DNA from: Fuerstiella sp.
Lineage (GTDB): Bacteria; Planctomycetota; Planctomycetia; Planctomycetales; Planctomycetaceae
NCBI GenBank assembly: GCA_014238335.1
Contig: JABABI010000007.1
Location: 1,913-65,912, forward strand
Direction of reading: 5' to 3'
Length of the DNA: 64,000 nt
Part shown: in pieces, positions 9,458-19,762 of the stretch
Layout: the number at the start of each line of letters is the position of its first letter
How positions within the stretch are numbered: the stretch's first letter is position 1
Program-made: the position numbers and the translations under genes
Notes under the pieces: model-generated
What the model was told of the DNA's origin: nothing
Database searches by the model: none
The model's input: the letters and a program-made list of their open reading frames with translations, nothing else

Positions 9458-11853
9458 ACTTCTTGATTTCCCGGTAATTCGTTCACCCGATAAAGTCGTC
9501 GATAGACAACAGTGCGGTTTTCTTTTCCTTTGACAGCGATCATCAGGAGCCACTGACTGGCATCTGTCGGATCCAGAACAGGCAGATCTTCAAGCGACGC
9601 CGACCCCTGTGGTGACACCTGTGAAACCAGACTGAAATAGTCACGCGTGCCTGTACGGCAGGCAGATTGCAGCAGGCCGACGGCAGTGATCGCAACACCT
9701 GGAGTTTGGTTATGACGTCGGGACCAAACATCAGATGCCACCCATTCTTCGCCACGTTGGATCACACCATGCGAAAACAGGAATCCGCCATTTCCGACCG
9801 GGATTCGATCGTCCTGATGAAGGACAACAGCAGCGACCGACGTACCGGCGGGTGCAGCCTGCTGTAGATGCTGTTGCAGCTCCTGTCGCCCCGCATTGGT
9901 CGTGATAAGGCCGGTATCATTCCACGGAATGTTAAGTACGTCGACTGCCTCGGGCGCCAGAGTCATGCTGCGTACAATCTGCGGTTCCCACTGCCGCAGA
10001 CTGTGTTCGATGCTGTAGGCCTGGGGAAACCTGCCGGAATAATGAACACCCGTGCTGATCGCACGCGGTCCCTGCGGCGTTCCGTACTGCATATTCGTGG
10101 CGATCAGCATCTGACCGGGCACAACAAACGACTGGCTTACTGCTTCAGACAAACTCGTTTGCGACGCGTAAAAGTGCATCTGCAGGTCGGTCCGACGAAC
10201 CGGACGACCGTCGCGTGTGACGTCAACTATTGAGATTGCTCCACCAGTGTCCGTGCTGGCCATATACTGATGAGCAATGCTGACCGTGAGCGCAGTAAAC
10301 GCGGCCGTGACGAGCGGAAACATCAGCCACGTATACTTTCTGACTTTAAAGTATCCCAGCACAACATAGTCGACCGGTCCAATGGTCACGACGTAGGCAA
10401 TCAGCAGCATCGCTATGATATACGTTGGTACCATTTCAACACCATCAGGCAGCAGAGCCGTTTCGCTGGCAGACGCCAGTGGACTGCCTTTCGGCTGCAG
10501 CTCGTAAGTCGCACCGAAATGCATCGCCATTTGTTCCAGCGTTCGAAATCTCTGTCGAAATCCCTGATTGTTGACCGCGGAGAATCCCCTCTGATCCTTC
10601 GTTACCTCGATTCCGCGCTGCCGCAACAGTGACATGACGTCCTGTGGCTGCCACTGCTGGCCAGACAATACAGGTGAGTCACTTCGAAGTTTCCACAGAT
10701 GGCCGACGACACCTCCGAGTTCTGCTCCCGTTAATCGTGCAGAAAGGTCGCTGACGTTCGGCAGCAGCGTGATTCGCCCAAGCCCCAGATGTTTGTTAAT
10801 CACAGGGTCGTTTTCATCGCAGATCACCAGCAGCGTACTATCGTCGGCCAGGGCAAAGTGCAGATCCGCTGACTCATCCGTACGAAATATTTCCTGCAAA
10901 AACTGAACGTGCTGACCGGTCAATCGATTGTCGTCTGCCAAAATGCAAAGGCTGCCGCCAGCCTCGACCCATGTCGTAAGAGCCTTCAATTGCCGTTCTT
11001 CCAGCCGACTGAATGCCCCATCCGACAGCAACACAACGTCGAAACAGCACAGATGCAGTGGATCCTCCGGCAGATTGAACACATCCCAGCTGACGGTGTA
11101 ATTCTGAACCCTCTGCGATTCCAGTGAACCGGGACCTGTCCGCAAACTTGTATTCCGTGGACCTGGATCCGGCGAGTAATTGCTCAGCGAAAGGGCGTTG
11201 TCCAAAAAAGCCCGGCTGGATGAAGATCTTTGGTAGTCGCTTTGGCCGGACACCGAACAAATCAGGGTAGCGCGTTCGTACGAGCCGATAGACAGCAATT
11301 CGTGAGGTTCCGGCGGATCGAGCAGTTTCGGATCGGCTGTTAATGGAATTCGCTGAGTGTCCGTCTCGTACCAGCCCACAACCAGATACTGCTTCTGGTA
11401 CGAATGTTCGATCGGCGGCAATACTGTATTGAAAATGTAGTCCGTATCCTGCAAGACGATCCCTTCATAGCGAATCGTCGCCATTAGATCATCTTTGGAA
11501 TAAAAGCTGTTGTAGACCTCAAGGACTAAGTCCCCCTGCAGCATCTGAGCCGAATTGTATTCCAGTTTGATGCGGACCGGAATCGCACTGCCGGACCGGC
11601 CGCGAATTGACAGCGGCTCCAGTCTCATGCGCACGGGAAGTCGTGGCTGGCCAAAAGCGATCGTGTCGTTCCACAGCAACAGGCACAACAGCGTTGCCTG
11701 CAGCAGCGTTTTGAAGAACGTCGGCCCACTTTTCGGCGGTCTCAAACTCCGGTTTGGGACCGCAGTTCCACGAAGCTCCACGTCGCCGAACCGCGTTGAA
11801 CGCACGCCACCCCGGCCTGTATTTCGATCTTCCTGTTTGACATCTTCCGTCAT
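9454..11853 (-). CDS. Large exported/membrane protein of the MoxR-VWA-ABC block
   Basis: A 799-residue protein; the ATG at 11853 overlaps the stop of the VWA gene by 4 nt. The first 45 residues are an unusual polar leader, part of which is encoded by a dispersed palindromic repeat (11737-11790). A hydrophobic segment at about 48-68 then serves as signal or anchor. The middle (about 220-330) contains a glutamine-amidotransferase-like region, of the type seen in the VWA proteins of the same block. Two membrane helices occur around 480-535, and a beta-rich tail follows. Family name not recognised. Gene order suggests a structural partner of the VWA proteins and of the exporter encoded downstream. 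Confidence 0.75.
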   Translation of the reverse strand: MTEDVKQEDRNTGRGGVRSTRFGDVELRGTAVPNRSLRPPKSGPTFFKTLLQATLLCLLLWNDTIAFGQPRLPVRMRLEPLSIRGRSGSAIPVRIKLEYNSAQMLQGDLVLEVYNSFYSKDDLMATIRYEGIVLQDTDYIFNTVLPPIEHSYQKQYLVVGWYETDTQRIPLTADPKLLDPPEPHELLSIGSYERATLICSVSGQSDYQRSSSSRAFLDNALSLSNYSPDPGPRNTSLRTGPGSLESQRVQNYTVSWDVFNLPEDPLHLCCFDVVLLSDGAFSRLEERQLKALTTWVEAGGSLCILADDNRLTGQHVQFLQEIFRTDESADLHFALADDSTLLVICDENDPVINKHLGLGRITLLPNVSDLSARLTGAELGGVVGHLWKLRSDSPVLSGQQWQPQDVMSLLRQRGIEVTKDQRGFSAVNNQGFRQRFRTLEQMAMHFGATYELQPKGSPLASASETALLPDGVEMVPTYIIAMLLIAYVVTIGPVDYVVLGYFKVRKYTWLMFPLVTAAFTALTVSIAHQYMASTDTGGAISIVDVTRDGRPVRRTDLQMHFYASQTSLSEAVSQSFVVPGQMLIATNMQYGTPQGPRAISTGVHYSGRFPQAYSIEHSLRQWEPQIVRSMTLAPEAVDVLNIPWNDTGLITTNAGRQELQQHLQQAAPAGTSVAAVVLHQDDRIPVGNGGFLFSHGVIQRGEEWVASDVWSRRHNQTPGVAITAVGLLQSACRTGTRDYFSLVSQVSPQGSASLEDLPVLDPTDASQWLLMIAVKGKENRTVVYRRLYRVNELPGNQEV
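11737..11790. repeat. Dispersed palindromic repeat, copy A
   Basis: This copy has 11-nt arms CGGTCTCAAAC and GTTTGGGACCG around a TCCG-type centre (one T:G wobble), followed by a conserved GAAGCTC...TCGCCG block. The same arrangement recurs at 59371-59427. Here it lies inside the 5' coding part of the 799-residue protein and is read through in frame. Confidence 0.7.
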
Positions 11854-13742
11854 GCCACGACTCCTGTCTTCATACGCTGGAAATACCACCATTCAACCAG
11901 CAGAAAAACAAAAGCCAGCAGAGCCAGCGGCCACCACAGGTGTCGGTCAGAATCGATGATCTGCGACTCGTTCGTGGTAACATTCAGTTCCGCAAACTGC
12001 AGTTCGTCGACGGCGTGCAGAGATGTTTCCAGAGGACTCAGCAGACCTGTCCCCACCGATGCAACCAATTCACCGGCATCAGTGATATCGTACTTTCCAA
12101 CAATATCCGCCTGGACTCCGGTCAGCAGTCCGCTGGTCGTCGATCGAACGGTATCCGCTTCGCCAGTCGGTCCCTTAATCACATACTCTCGCCCCGCACT
12201 CACGCTTAACGCTGGCAGGACTCCGGTTGGAGCCGCAACGACTTCGGACAAGGATGCTCGCTGCATGGCCGATTCGATTACGTTCGTCACCAAAATCGGA
12301 AATGCCACGCGATAAGGCAGAGTCGAACGGTCTGTATGAAACAGAAAATAGTATTCTGTTTCCAAGCCACGGCGTCGCTGCAGCATCAACGGACCTTCTG
12401 CTCCGTGAACCAGGACTTCAAATCCACGTTCTTCCAGATCCTGAGCGTCGGCACCACCGGCAAACCGAGCTTTCTGGCCGATTTGAACGTCACGCAACTG
12501 CACGTGACGCAGCAGCGGTGCCGTTTTAACCCAGTCCACAATTCGCACGGAAGTGTCATCAACATCCACGTCGTTCACCGTAATCAGATCCTGCAGTTCC
12601 CCGGGCACAACGCCACTGTAGATCACTATCGGTGCGTCCGCACCATCCAGATCCGCCGAATCACTGATGATCAGATCGTACGAAGGCGCCGACGGCGATT
12701 CTCCGCTGTCGATGTCCAGATCCTTTTGCACGTTCAACGCATGCTGCCATGAAAACAGTTCTGCGGACGTACGGATCCTGAGTGGTCGCGTCTCGGGGAG
12801 ATTCAGCCAGACCGTGTTGTCGACCTCAAGCGAATCAAAGTCGTCTAATACCAGCGTTGCCTGCAGCAATGATGATCCGTCGCTGTCAATGGAAAATACA
12901 ACTCGCTCAGAATCTTCCTTCGATGCGACGACGGATTCCCGACCAACCGTCTTTCCGTCCTGAGTCAGCGTCAATTCCCCGTAAACGGGCTCTGCTGTGG
13001 AGCCGGCCACGCGGACAAAAACGTCCCAGGTGTCAGTGCCACTGCGACGAGCGTTCATCTCTGTGATACCAAGGTTGTCGCCGCCTTCGTCAACTCGTTG
13101 CACCTCAAGCTTGAATGGCAGTTCAAAATCGACCTGTTCCTTCAGATTCCCATCGGTCATCACCACGACACGCTGAATGGGTGACGTGCGGGCGAACGCA
13201 TCGGCCATCCGCAATACTTCATCCAGCCTGCTGGCTCGATGCGTCAGTTCAACCTTCGCCAGCGCACGCAGCAGTATTTGTTTATCGTCTGTGAATTCCG
13301 TCAGACGTCGTCCACCAGTGGAAAATGAAAACAGTGCAATCTTCCCGTTGCCGCGCATATTTTCGATCATGGCACGAGCCTGTTCTTTCGCCAGGTCCAG
13401 ACGGGTCTGGTCTGATCCCTCCACCGTCGACGACATACTGGCCGAACAATCGATCAACACCGGCAGGTATTCCGCAGTTTCCGGTCCGGCACTGATGAAT
13501 GGCTGCATCAGAGACAGAATAATCAGGCACAGCAGAATCAACTGCAGCAGCAACAGCAGATTGCGGCGGAACTTCTGAAACGGCGAATTCACTCGCTGAT
13601 CGTTCACCACCGACTGCCATAGCGCCAACGACGGTATCTCCAGTCGCGGTCGCTTGAGCTTCAGGAAGTACAAGACAACCAACGGGATGAGCGACAGGAA
13701 AAACCATCCTCCGAACGAAAAGCTGAAGCTGGGCCAGTTCAT
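11850..13742 (-). CDS. BatA-like VWA protein with N-terminal double membrane helix
   Basis: A 630-residue protein. Two helices at about 8-27 and 61-81 enclose a basic loop and match the BatA (aerotolerance) N-terminal module. A von Willebrand A domain follows with the metal site DCSAS at 98-102 and a TDG-containing strand further on. A beta-rich region and a single C-terminal membrane helix (about 605-623) complete the protein, so most of it should face the periplasm. The start overlaps the DUF58 gene stop (ATGA). VWA proteins of this group work with MoxR ATPases, probably in assembly or maturation of an envelope complex; the client is not known. Confidence 0.88.
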   Translation of the reverse strand: MNWPSFSFSFGGWFFLSLIPLVVLYFLKLKRPRLEIPSLALWQSVVNDQRVNSPFQKFRRNLLLLLQLILLCLIILSLMQPFISAGPETAEYLPVLIDCSASMSSTVEGSDQTRLDLAKEQARAMIENMRGNGKIALFSFSTGGRRLTEFTDDKQILLRALAKVELTHRASRLDEVLRMADAFARTSPIQRVVVMTDGNLKEQVDFELPFKLEVQRVDEGGDNLGITEMNARRSGTDTWDVFVRVAGSTAEPVYGELTLTQDGKTVGRESVVASKEDSERVVFSIDSDGSSLLQATLVLDDFDSLEVDNTVWLNLPETRPLRIRTSAELFSWQHALNVQKDLDIDSGESPSAPSYDLIISDSADLDGADAPIVIYSGVVPGELQDLITVNDVDVDDTSVRIVDWVKTAPLLRHVQLRDVQIGQKARFAGGADAQDLEERGFEVLVHGAEGPLMLQRRRGLETEYYFLFHTDRSTLPYRVAFPILVTNVIESAMQRASLSEVVAAPTGVLPALSVSAGREYVIKGPTGEADTVRSTTSGLLTGVQADIVGKYDITDAGELVASVGTGLLSPLETSLHAVDELQFAELNVTTNESQIIDSDRHLWWPLALLAFVFLLVEWWYFQRMKTGVVA

Positions 13743-14644
13743 CGCAGCACCCATCCCTGTCGACAAAGCATGTCGAACAACACGGACTCCAGGGGCATGG
13801 ATGAATCGACCGACGTAAACCGACCGTTGCGACTGCGACATTGCTGGTGCAGCGCTTCTTCCTGCCAGACCCGATGTTCGTGGTACAGGCTCAGCAATTC
13901 GCCGGCATTGGTGACATCCAGCGTTTCGCCGGTTTCACTGTCAACGAACCGCAGGTCGCCTTCCAGATTGGGGCTGATCTCCGATTCTCCCAGAATCTGC
14001 AGCCCCCAGACTTCAAGCCCACTGCTGAACAGCAGATTCATCGACCGAGACAGATTGGAAAACGTCAGAAAGTCCGACAGCAGGATCGCCACGCCGCGTC
14101 CACGATGAAATCGCAGCATCGTTTCGATCGCCTGCTCCACCGGCACATCACCACCGCCCTCAAGATTCTCCAAAAACTTCAGCAGAGCACGAATTCGCGT
14201 GCGTCCGGTTCCGGGAGGCAGCATCCAGGGCTTCCCTTCCTGCTGGTGAATACCGTACACACTGACTCGTTCTACGTTCAGCAGCCCCATAATTCCGAAC
14301 GCCGCCGCCAGCTGTCGAGCCTTCAACAACTTGCCATCGAACAGCATCGACGACGAGGCATCCACCATGATGACGACGTGCAGCTCTTCTTCGTGCAGAA
14401 ACTGTTTGATGTAAGGACGACGCAGTCGAGCAAATATGTTCCAGTCGACGTATCGCATGTCGTCGCCCGTGGCGTAGTCGCGATAGTCGGCGAAATCCGT
14501 ACTGCTGCCGCCCTTGCCTGCCAGATGTTCACCACGACTGCGGTTTGTCAGACGGCGCAGTGGATTCAGCCGCATGCGTTCAATGCGGTTGAGCGTGCTG
14601 TTAGAGAACAGCGATGTCAGTTGTGAAGATGCTTCAGTGGTCAC
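13739..14644 (-). CDS. DUF58 protein
   Basis: A 301-residue protein starting at GTG 14644, 7 nt after the moxR-like gene. Residues about 44-75 hold the DUF58 signature (GKGGSSTDF, then YRDYATGDDMRYVDW and an AR pair). A VWA-like metal motif DASSS sits at 95-99. There is no membrane segment, so it is cytoplasmic or membrane-associated through its partner BatA-like protein. DUF58 genes nearly always lie between MoxR and VWA genes, as here; the biochemical role is not established. Confidence 0.9.
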   Translation of the reverse strand: MTTEASSQLTSLFSNSTLNRIERMRLNPLRRLTNRSRGEHLAGKGGSSTDFADYRDYATGDDMRYVDWNIFARLRRPYIKQFLHEEELHVVIMVDASSSMLFDGKLLKARQLAAAFGIMGLLNVERVSVYGIHQQEGKPWMLPPGTGRTRIRALLKFLENLEGGGDVPVEQAIETMLRFHRGRGVAILLSDFLTFSNLSRSMNLLFSSGLEVWGLQILGESEISPNLEGDLRFVDSETGETLDVTNAGELLSLYHEHRVWQEEALHQQCRSRNGRFTSVDSSMPLESVLFDMLCRQGWVLR

Positions 14645-14651
14645 GCGAATC

Positions 14652-15659
14652 TCAGCCCTCCGTCGGCAGGCTGCTGACGCATTCGGCGATAATTTCCTGC
14701 ACTGAGATATTTTCCGCCTGCCCGTCGTAATTCAGCAGTGCTCGATGCTGCAGAACATCTGCGGCGAAATGCCGGATATCTTCGAATGCAACATGAGGAC
14801 GCCCCTGCCCGAGTGCTCGCACCCGGGCAGCACGAATCAACGCCTGGGCAGCTCGCGGACTTGCCCCCCACCGCAAAAACTGCTTCGCTTTTTCCGGTGC
14901 GTACTCGGTGTCCGAGTGAGTCGACAGGACCAGCCGACATGCATAATCCCGCATTGGATCACTGACGACAACACGATCCAGCACGGTTCGCAAATGCAGA
15001 ATTCGCGGACCGTCGATGACCGTTTCGACGTCAACCTGCTGCCGCAGGATCGTGCGGCTGACGACTTCGTTTAGTCCATCGCGATCCAGAAACGGCACAA
15101 CAACCTTGAACATAAATCTGTCCAGCTGTGCTTCGGGCAAAGGAAACGTGCCTTCCTGTTCAATCGGGTTCTGCGTTGCCAGCACGAAAAACGGTTGCTT
15201 CAGATGGCGTGTCTTGCCTCCCGTTGTCACTGTCCCTTCCTGCATCGTTTCCAGCAAAGCGGACTGCGTCTTGGGTGTAGCTCGATTGATTTCATCGGCC
15301 AGCAGCAGTTGAGTGAAAACAGGGCCTTCACGGAATTCAAAGTTGTAGTTGCCGCCTTCGTCAGCTGTCATGATGTTGGTCCCGATGACATCCGCGGGCA
15401 TCAGATCGGGCGTGAACTGAATGCGACTGAAGTCGAGCTTCAGCACTCGCGAAAGTGCTTTCACAAGTTCAGTCTTACCGAGACCGGGAACGCCTTCCAG
15501 CAGCACGTTGCCACCACACAGGATGGCGGTCAGCGTGGCTTCGACAACATCGTCCTGACCGACGATCACCTGACCAACGGCATCGCGAATGGTCTGAAAT
15601 TCTGTTTGAAACTGATCGGCCTCTGCCTGAAGCTCATCCGAACTGACGGTTTGTGACAT
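14652..15659 (-). CDS. MoxR-family AAA+ ATPase
   Basis: A 335-residue AAA+ ATPase. Walker A is GVPGLGKT at 56-63, Walker B is LLLADE at 118-123, and sensor 1 (ATQNP) and the QLDRF box follow. A C-terminal helical lid is present, so it is a full-length MoxR. The family acts as a chaperone that matures or activates protein complexes together with VWA partners. Here the DUF58 and BatA-like VWA proteins directly downstream are the expected partners. About 106 nt separate it from the preceding large VWA gene, the largest gap inside the block, so a separate promoter is possible. Confidence 0.95.
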   Translation of the reverse strand: MSQTVSSDELQAEADQFQTEFQTIRDAVGQVIVGQDDVVEATLTAILCGGNVLLEGVPGLGKTELVKALSRVLKLDFSRIQFTPDLMPADVIGTNIMTADEGGNYNFEFREGPVFTQLLLADEINRATPKTQSALLETMQEGTVTTGGKTRHLKQPFFVLATQNPIEQEGTFPLPEAQLDRFMFKVVVPFLDRDGLNEVVSRTILRQQVDVETVIDGPRILHLRTVLDRVVVSDPMRDYACRLVLSTHSDTEYAPEKAKQFLRWGASPRAAQALIRAARVRALGQGRPHVAFEDIRHFAADVLQHRALLNYDGQAENISVQEIIAECVSSLPTEG

Positions 15660-15765
15660 AGTTGGGGCTCTACCTGCGTGTTCAATTCATTGTAATGTGG
15701 GACCAAACGGCGTTGGTCAAAACTGCAATTTCATCCGAAGAAAATGTTTGTTCGTTTAACGTGTC

Positions 15766-18700
15766 CTATTCTTCATCCGTTTCGTCGTTTCGTTTCCGTT
15801 TCATGGCCAGCAGGCGTGACGTCGTGCTGCCGTCCTCGATTGGTCGTTCGGACTCAGTCGGTGGCGGTGCTGCCTGCGTCTGAGTTCTGGTGGCTGTGTT
15901 TGCGTTCGAACGCGGCGGAATTGCTCTGGGCTGCACGGGCCGTTCGACAGGTTTCTTTCGTGGAATGGCGCTCGACTTCTGTCCTGTCATCGTCGACCGA
16001 ACGGATTCCGCCTTCTGCAGCAGAGCGCCCATGGTTGCCGTCGATTCGTTTTTGCGTCTGGAGAACATTCGCTTGAGCCATGTAAAATCCAGTTGAACTC
16101 GTCGAACTGCGACATCAAGCGGAATCATGCAGGCGAGAGCCATCAGAAACCAGTCAAACACCGATCGCGTACTGCGTTTGCTTTCGCGACGCCCGTAAAT
16201 CTGTTCAGCCAGTTTCTGTGGTTCGAGTTCCGGATCCAGTTCCTGGCCACCAGTTTGCTCCGCGATTTCGCGAAGGACAATCGGATTCGCCTGAAACCGC
16301 AGGTATTCCGGCGAGTATGAAACGATAAAACCACCGTACGCAATCTCCTGTCGGTCCGAACCATTGGCCGAGATTTGAACCTGATATCTGGCCTTGCCCT
16401 GCAGCGAAATCGTCGTCTGATAACGGCGTGGCGCAATTTGGCGGACGGCGCCGGAGTACCTGAAGTCGTCACCCGCACTGACCGTAACGTTTACATCCAA
16501 TAGTGATTCTTCCGGATGAAAATCCTCGACGACCACTACACCTTCGTTGCCGTTAACGTACGTGTAGACTCGCAAGAACTGTTCACGGCGAACGCGGCTG
16601 ACGCGCGTCATCATCTGAGTTACCAGCTGCTGAAACTGAGACCAGCGAATCCAGTCTTTGCCCCAGTCTTCGGTCAGATCCGACGTGAATGCAGCGGTGG
16701 CTCCCAAACCATATCGCCAGACGGCCAGTACCGGATCCACATCATTGTCCTCAGCGACCATGTCTGCTTCTTCAGGAGGAGCCGACAACAGAATCGTTGC
16801 TCGAGGATCATCCTTGGGTGACGTCAGTACATAACCATGCAACGGCGGCATTGATCGAATATCACGAAGGATTGGGTCGTCATTCATCAGCATCGGTGTG
16901 AATGTGCGCTTCTGAATCTGACTACGACGGAGCGTCTTTGCTTCTTTAATAAAGATCGAGGGCAGCTGTTGGGGATCTGACGGAAAGTAAAAGCGGCCAC
17001 CGGTTGCACTGGAGATGGCATTCAACACCTGAGCGTCTCGCGGGTCGTGCGGAAACACAGCGATGGTGGAAACCGTCGTTTGAGAATCCTGGAACTCCTT
17101 CAGAATCTCCGGCGGCGGCATCGGTGGGTCGCCGTCCGAAATGATGATCATGTGACGACTGGCTGCATCACTCTTTAACAGCCCTGTCAGCCCGAGCTTC
17201 ATGGTACTGGTGAATTCCGGCATATCGCCAATTTGCGCGCCGTTGACTTTGGTCACCAGCTTGTTGTACTCGCTGGCTGGCGTCAGCTCAAAAATCCACT
17301 CGTCGCCGTTCATGCTGTAGCCAATCGCGCCCACTTCATCTTCTGCACTCAACACGCGAATCGCTTCTTTCGTGATCCGTTTCGCCCAGGTATTACCCTG
17401 AGGAAATTCACACGTGTGCAGAATGATGACAAGGGCACCTTTGGGAAGAATTTTCTTCTTGCTGATCTCCATTGAAACCGGAAGACAGTCTTCGATCGGT
17501 GAGTTCTGGTAACCGCCCGGTCCAAAACTGTTGGGTCCACCCAGCATGGCAAACCCGATGCCAAGGTTGCGAACGGCATCGTGCACAGCCTGCACCTGAG
17601 TCGCGAGCAGCGTATCCGCCGGTACGTTGGCAAACACGATCGCGTCGTAGGGCATCAGCGACAGCGGGTCGTGAGGAAATTCGGTTGCAGTAACCGTCTC
17701 AACCTCGCGTTCCCCCTGCCTGAGTACCTGTTCGACATATTTCCATTCCTTCGGATTGCCCTGGGGGTCAGTGACAATCAGCACGCGGCCTGGACCATCA
17801 ATATACAGGTAGTTCCGAACTTCATTGTTTTCGACACGATTGTCTTTGGACGCGGGCACTTCAATGCGAGCCGTGTACTCGTAGTAGCCCGGTGCAGTAA
17901 CTTTGATAGGAACAGCAAAGCGGTTCTTACCCGCCTGAAAATCCACAGGCAGGCGCTGCAGTTCTTCACCGTTTTGAGTGAGCACCAGGGTACCGGAACC
18001 GTCCTTCAGCGACGTGAGAACAGTTGCCGCTTCATATGTTTCTCCGACACGCACAAACCGCGGCAGGTCGAGCCGTTCCAGCAGCACTTCCTGGTCGTAC
18101 TGATAGTCGATCGGCAGAACGTCCACCTGAACGCCCCGCGCCTGCATTTCAGTGACCGCGTGCTTTAACTCACCAACCGTTGCCGTACCGTCGCTGATCA
18201 GCACAACACGGCCCTGATTCTCTTCCGGCAGCATGGCCAGACTCAGTGACAGTGATTGCTGCAGATTGGTTGCATCTTTGCCAACCTGTGAGTTCAGATA
18301 CTTTTCAAACGGAAACGTCTCTCGCGGTGGGTACTCAACGGCCGGCGTCCGCCCGAACACGACCAGACCAGCCTGATCTGTTACGTTTTTTTCCGCGACA
18401 GTCGTGGCCACGATGGACAGCGCTGTGTCTTTTGCTTCGTTCACCGAATCAGAAATGTCAACGTTGTATATTACCGAGATAACATCGCTGGTTTTCACGG
18501 CCCGAGGCAACGCCAGAACCGTCACCAGCAGACCCGCGATCACCAGACGAATCAACAGGGCCGTGTTGCCACGACTCGCCGTGAGTCCGGAGTAACCCGC
18601 TGCCTGCATCCACCAGATCCACGGCGTCACAACCAGCAGGCAGAATGCCCACGGATAAAGAAACTCGATGCGATTCGTGAACAGCAGAAACAGCATGGTC

Positions 18701-18807
18701 GACGCAAACACTGCCAGAAACCCGACCAGTGGAATCGTGGCCGTCCACCGCACAGCCCTGCGTGGTGACGGAAAAATTCTCAACAGAATTGTCATGAGCC
18801 ATTTCAT
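15766..18807 (-). CDS. Large VWA / glutamine-amidotransferase-like membrane protein
   Basis: A 1013-residue protein from the ATG at 18807. Membrane helices lie near residues 24-43, 50-68 and 83-101. A first VWA domain follows with the metal site DISDS at 117-121. Around 360-450 there is a GATase-1-like region (VFANVP and an LGGPNSFGPGGY motif) of the kind found in such proteins, and a second VWA-like segment with an ISDGD strand. A further helix near residue 875 precedes a basic, Pro- and Gln-rich cytoplasmic tail. The GATase-like region lacks a clear catalytic triad, so it is probably structural. The gene starts 4 nt after the NHL lipoprotein gene. It is probably the scaffold of the MoxR-served envelope complex (inference). 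Confidence 0.85.
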   Translation of the reverse strand: MKWLMTILLRIFPSPRRAVRWTATIPLVGFLAVFASTMLFLLFTNRIEFLYPWAFCLLVVTPWIWWMQAAGYSGLTASRGNTALLIRLVIAGLLVTVLALPRAVKTSDVISVIYNVDISDSVNEAKDTALSIVATTVAEKNVTDQAGLVVFGRTPAVEYPPRETFPFEKYLNSQVGKDATNLQQSLSLSLAMLPEENQGRVVLISDGTATVGELKHAVTEMQARGVQVDVLPIDYQYDQEVLLERLDLPRFVRVGETYEAATVLTSLKDGSGTLVLTQNGEELQRLPVDFQAGKNRFAVPIKVTAPGYYEYTARIEVPASKDNRVENNEVRNYLYIDGPGRVLIVTDPQGNPKEWKYVEQVLRQGEREVETVTATEFPHDPLSLMPYDAIVFANVPADTLLATQVQAVHDAVRNLGIGFAMLGGPNSFGPGGYQNSPIEDCLPVSMEISKKKILPKGALVIILHTCEFPQGNTWAKRITKEAIRVLSAEDEVGAIGYSMNGDEWIFELTPASEYNKLVTKVNGAQIGDMPEFTSTMKLGLTGLLKSDAASRHMIIISDGDPPMPPPEILKEFQDSQTTVSTIAVFPHDPRDAQVLNAISSATGGRFYFPSDPQQLPSIFIKEAKTLRRSQIQKRTFTPMLMNDDPILRDIRSMPPLHGYVLTSPKDDPRATILLSAPPEEADMVAEDNDVDPVLAVWRYGLGATAAFTSDLTEDWGKDWIRWSQFQQLVTQMMTRVSRVRREQFLRVYTYVNGNEGVVVVEDFHPEESLLDVNVTVSAGDDFRYSGAVRQIAPRRYQTTISLQGKARYQVQISANGSDRQEIAYGGFIVSYSPEYLRFQANPIVLREIAEQTGGQELDPELEPQKLAEQIYGRRESKRSTRSVFDWFLMALACMIPLDVAVRRVQLDFTWLKRMFSRRKNESTATMGALLQKAESVRSTMTGQKSSAIPRKKPVERPVQPRAIPPRSNANTATRTQTQAAPPPTESERPIEDGSTTSRLLAMKRKRNDETDEE

Positions 18808-18811
18808 GCGA

Positions 18812-19762
18812 TCACTTTTCGACGACCAGTTCCACAATCCGATGGTTGCCGGTATCCGCCACCAAAACGCGACCATCCGACAACACCGTCAGGCTCCACG
18901 GATTGAAGAACCCATCCATGCCGCGACTGGGGTGTCCGTAACGCCCAATAACTGTTCCGTCTTCCTTCAGAACTGTCAGCCGAGCCGCCTTGTTTTCGAT
19001 CACGTACAAGCGACCGTCTGCCGTGCCACGAACATCGTAAGGAAACTCAAACGGTGCGAAATTGTCTGACAATTCAACGATCCGCAGAAACTCGCCCGAA
19101 TCGCTGAAGACCTGAATTCGGTTATTGAATGCGTCCACGGCGTAGATACTTCCCTTGCTCCACACAATTCCGCTGGGCCGCTGAAACTGTCCGGGGCCTG
19201 TTCCGTGTTCTCCGAACTGAGTGACAAAGGTGCCGTCAGACTCGAACTTCTGAATCCGCTGTCGGTCGCCGTACTCGCCAACGTAGATAAATCCGCCGGG
19301 GTCCTGCACGATTGACACGGGATACACAAACTGACCCGCATCGACACCTTTTTCGCCCAGCATCGATTCCACAGTGCCGTCCGGGTGAAAGAACACAACG
19401 CGGTGGTAGTGTGTATCTGCGACAGCAATGCGGCCGTCCATCAACTTGACAACGCCTTCCGGACGACCCATTTCATAATCGGGCATGTGCCACGTGTTCA
19501 GCACTTCCCCCTGTGATGAATAGATCAGTACCCGGCCAGCATCATCCAGAGCGTACACAATGTCATTCTCATCTGCATACAGAGCACGCGGCGCCGGAAT
19601 GCGCCGCCCATCGGCTGGGATTTTCCAGGCACCGAATTCAGAAACGGGGAAGGTATCTGTTGTCAACTCCGCACAGCCAGACATCAACAATGCAAGACCA
19701 GGGACGATCTGCAAAAAAAGCTGAAAAGAGCCGATTCGAGCGTATGACGGTAAATAATTCAC
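18812..19762 (-). CDS. NHL-repeat lipoprotein
   Basis: A 316-residue protein from a GTG at 19762 that overlaps the stop of the ABC ATPase gene by 4 nt. A hydrophobic segment ends in the lipobox LMSGC, so Cys30 would be lipidated. The rest is a six-bladed beta-propeller of NHL type, with repeats such as VADTHYHRV, VDAFNNRI and VADTGNHRI. NHL propellers bind proteins or other ligands, and no enzymatic site is evident. It sits between the importer genes and the VWA genes in one coupled series, so its partner may belong to either set. Confidence 0.9.
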   Translation of the reverse strand: MNYLPSYARIGSFQLFLQIVPGLALLMSGCAELTTDTFPVSEFGAWKIPADGRRIPAPRALYADENDIVYALDDAGRVLIYSSQGEVLNTWHMPDYEMGRPEGVVKLMDGRIAVADTHYHRVVFFHPDGTVESMLGEKGVDAGQFVYPVSIVQDPGGFIYVGEYGDRQRIQKFESDGTFVTQFGEHGTGPGQFQRPSGIVWSKGSIYAVDAFNNRIQVFSDSGEFLRIVELSDNFAPFEFPYDVRGTADGRLYVIENKAARLTVLKEDGTVIGRYGHPSRGMDGFFNPWSLTVLSDGRVLVADTGNHRIVELVVEK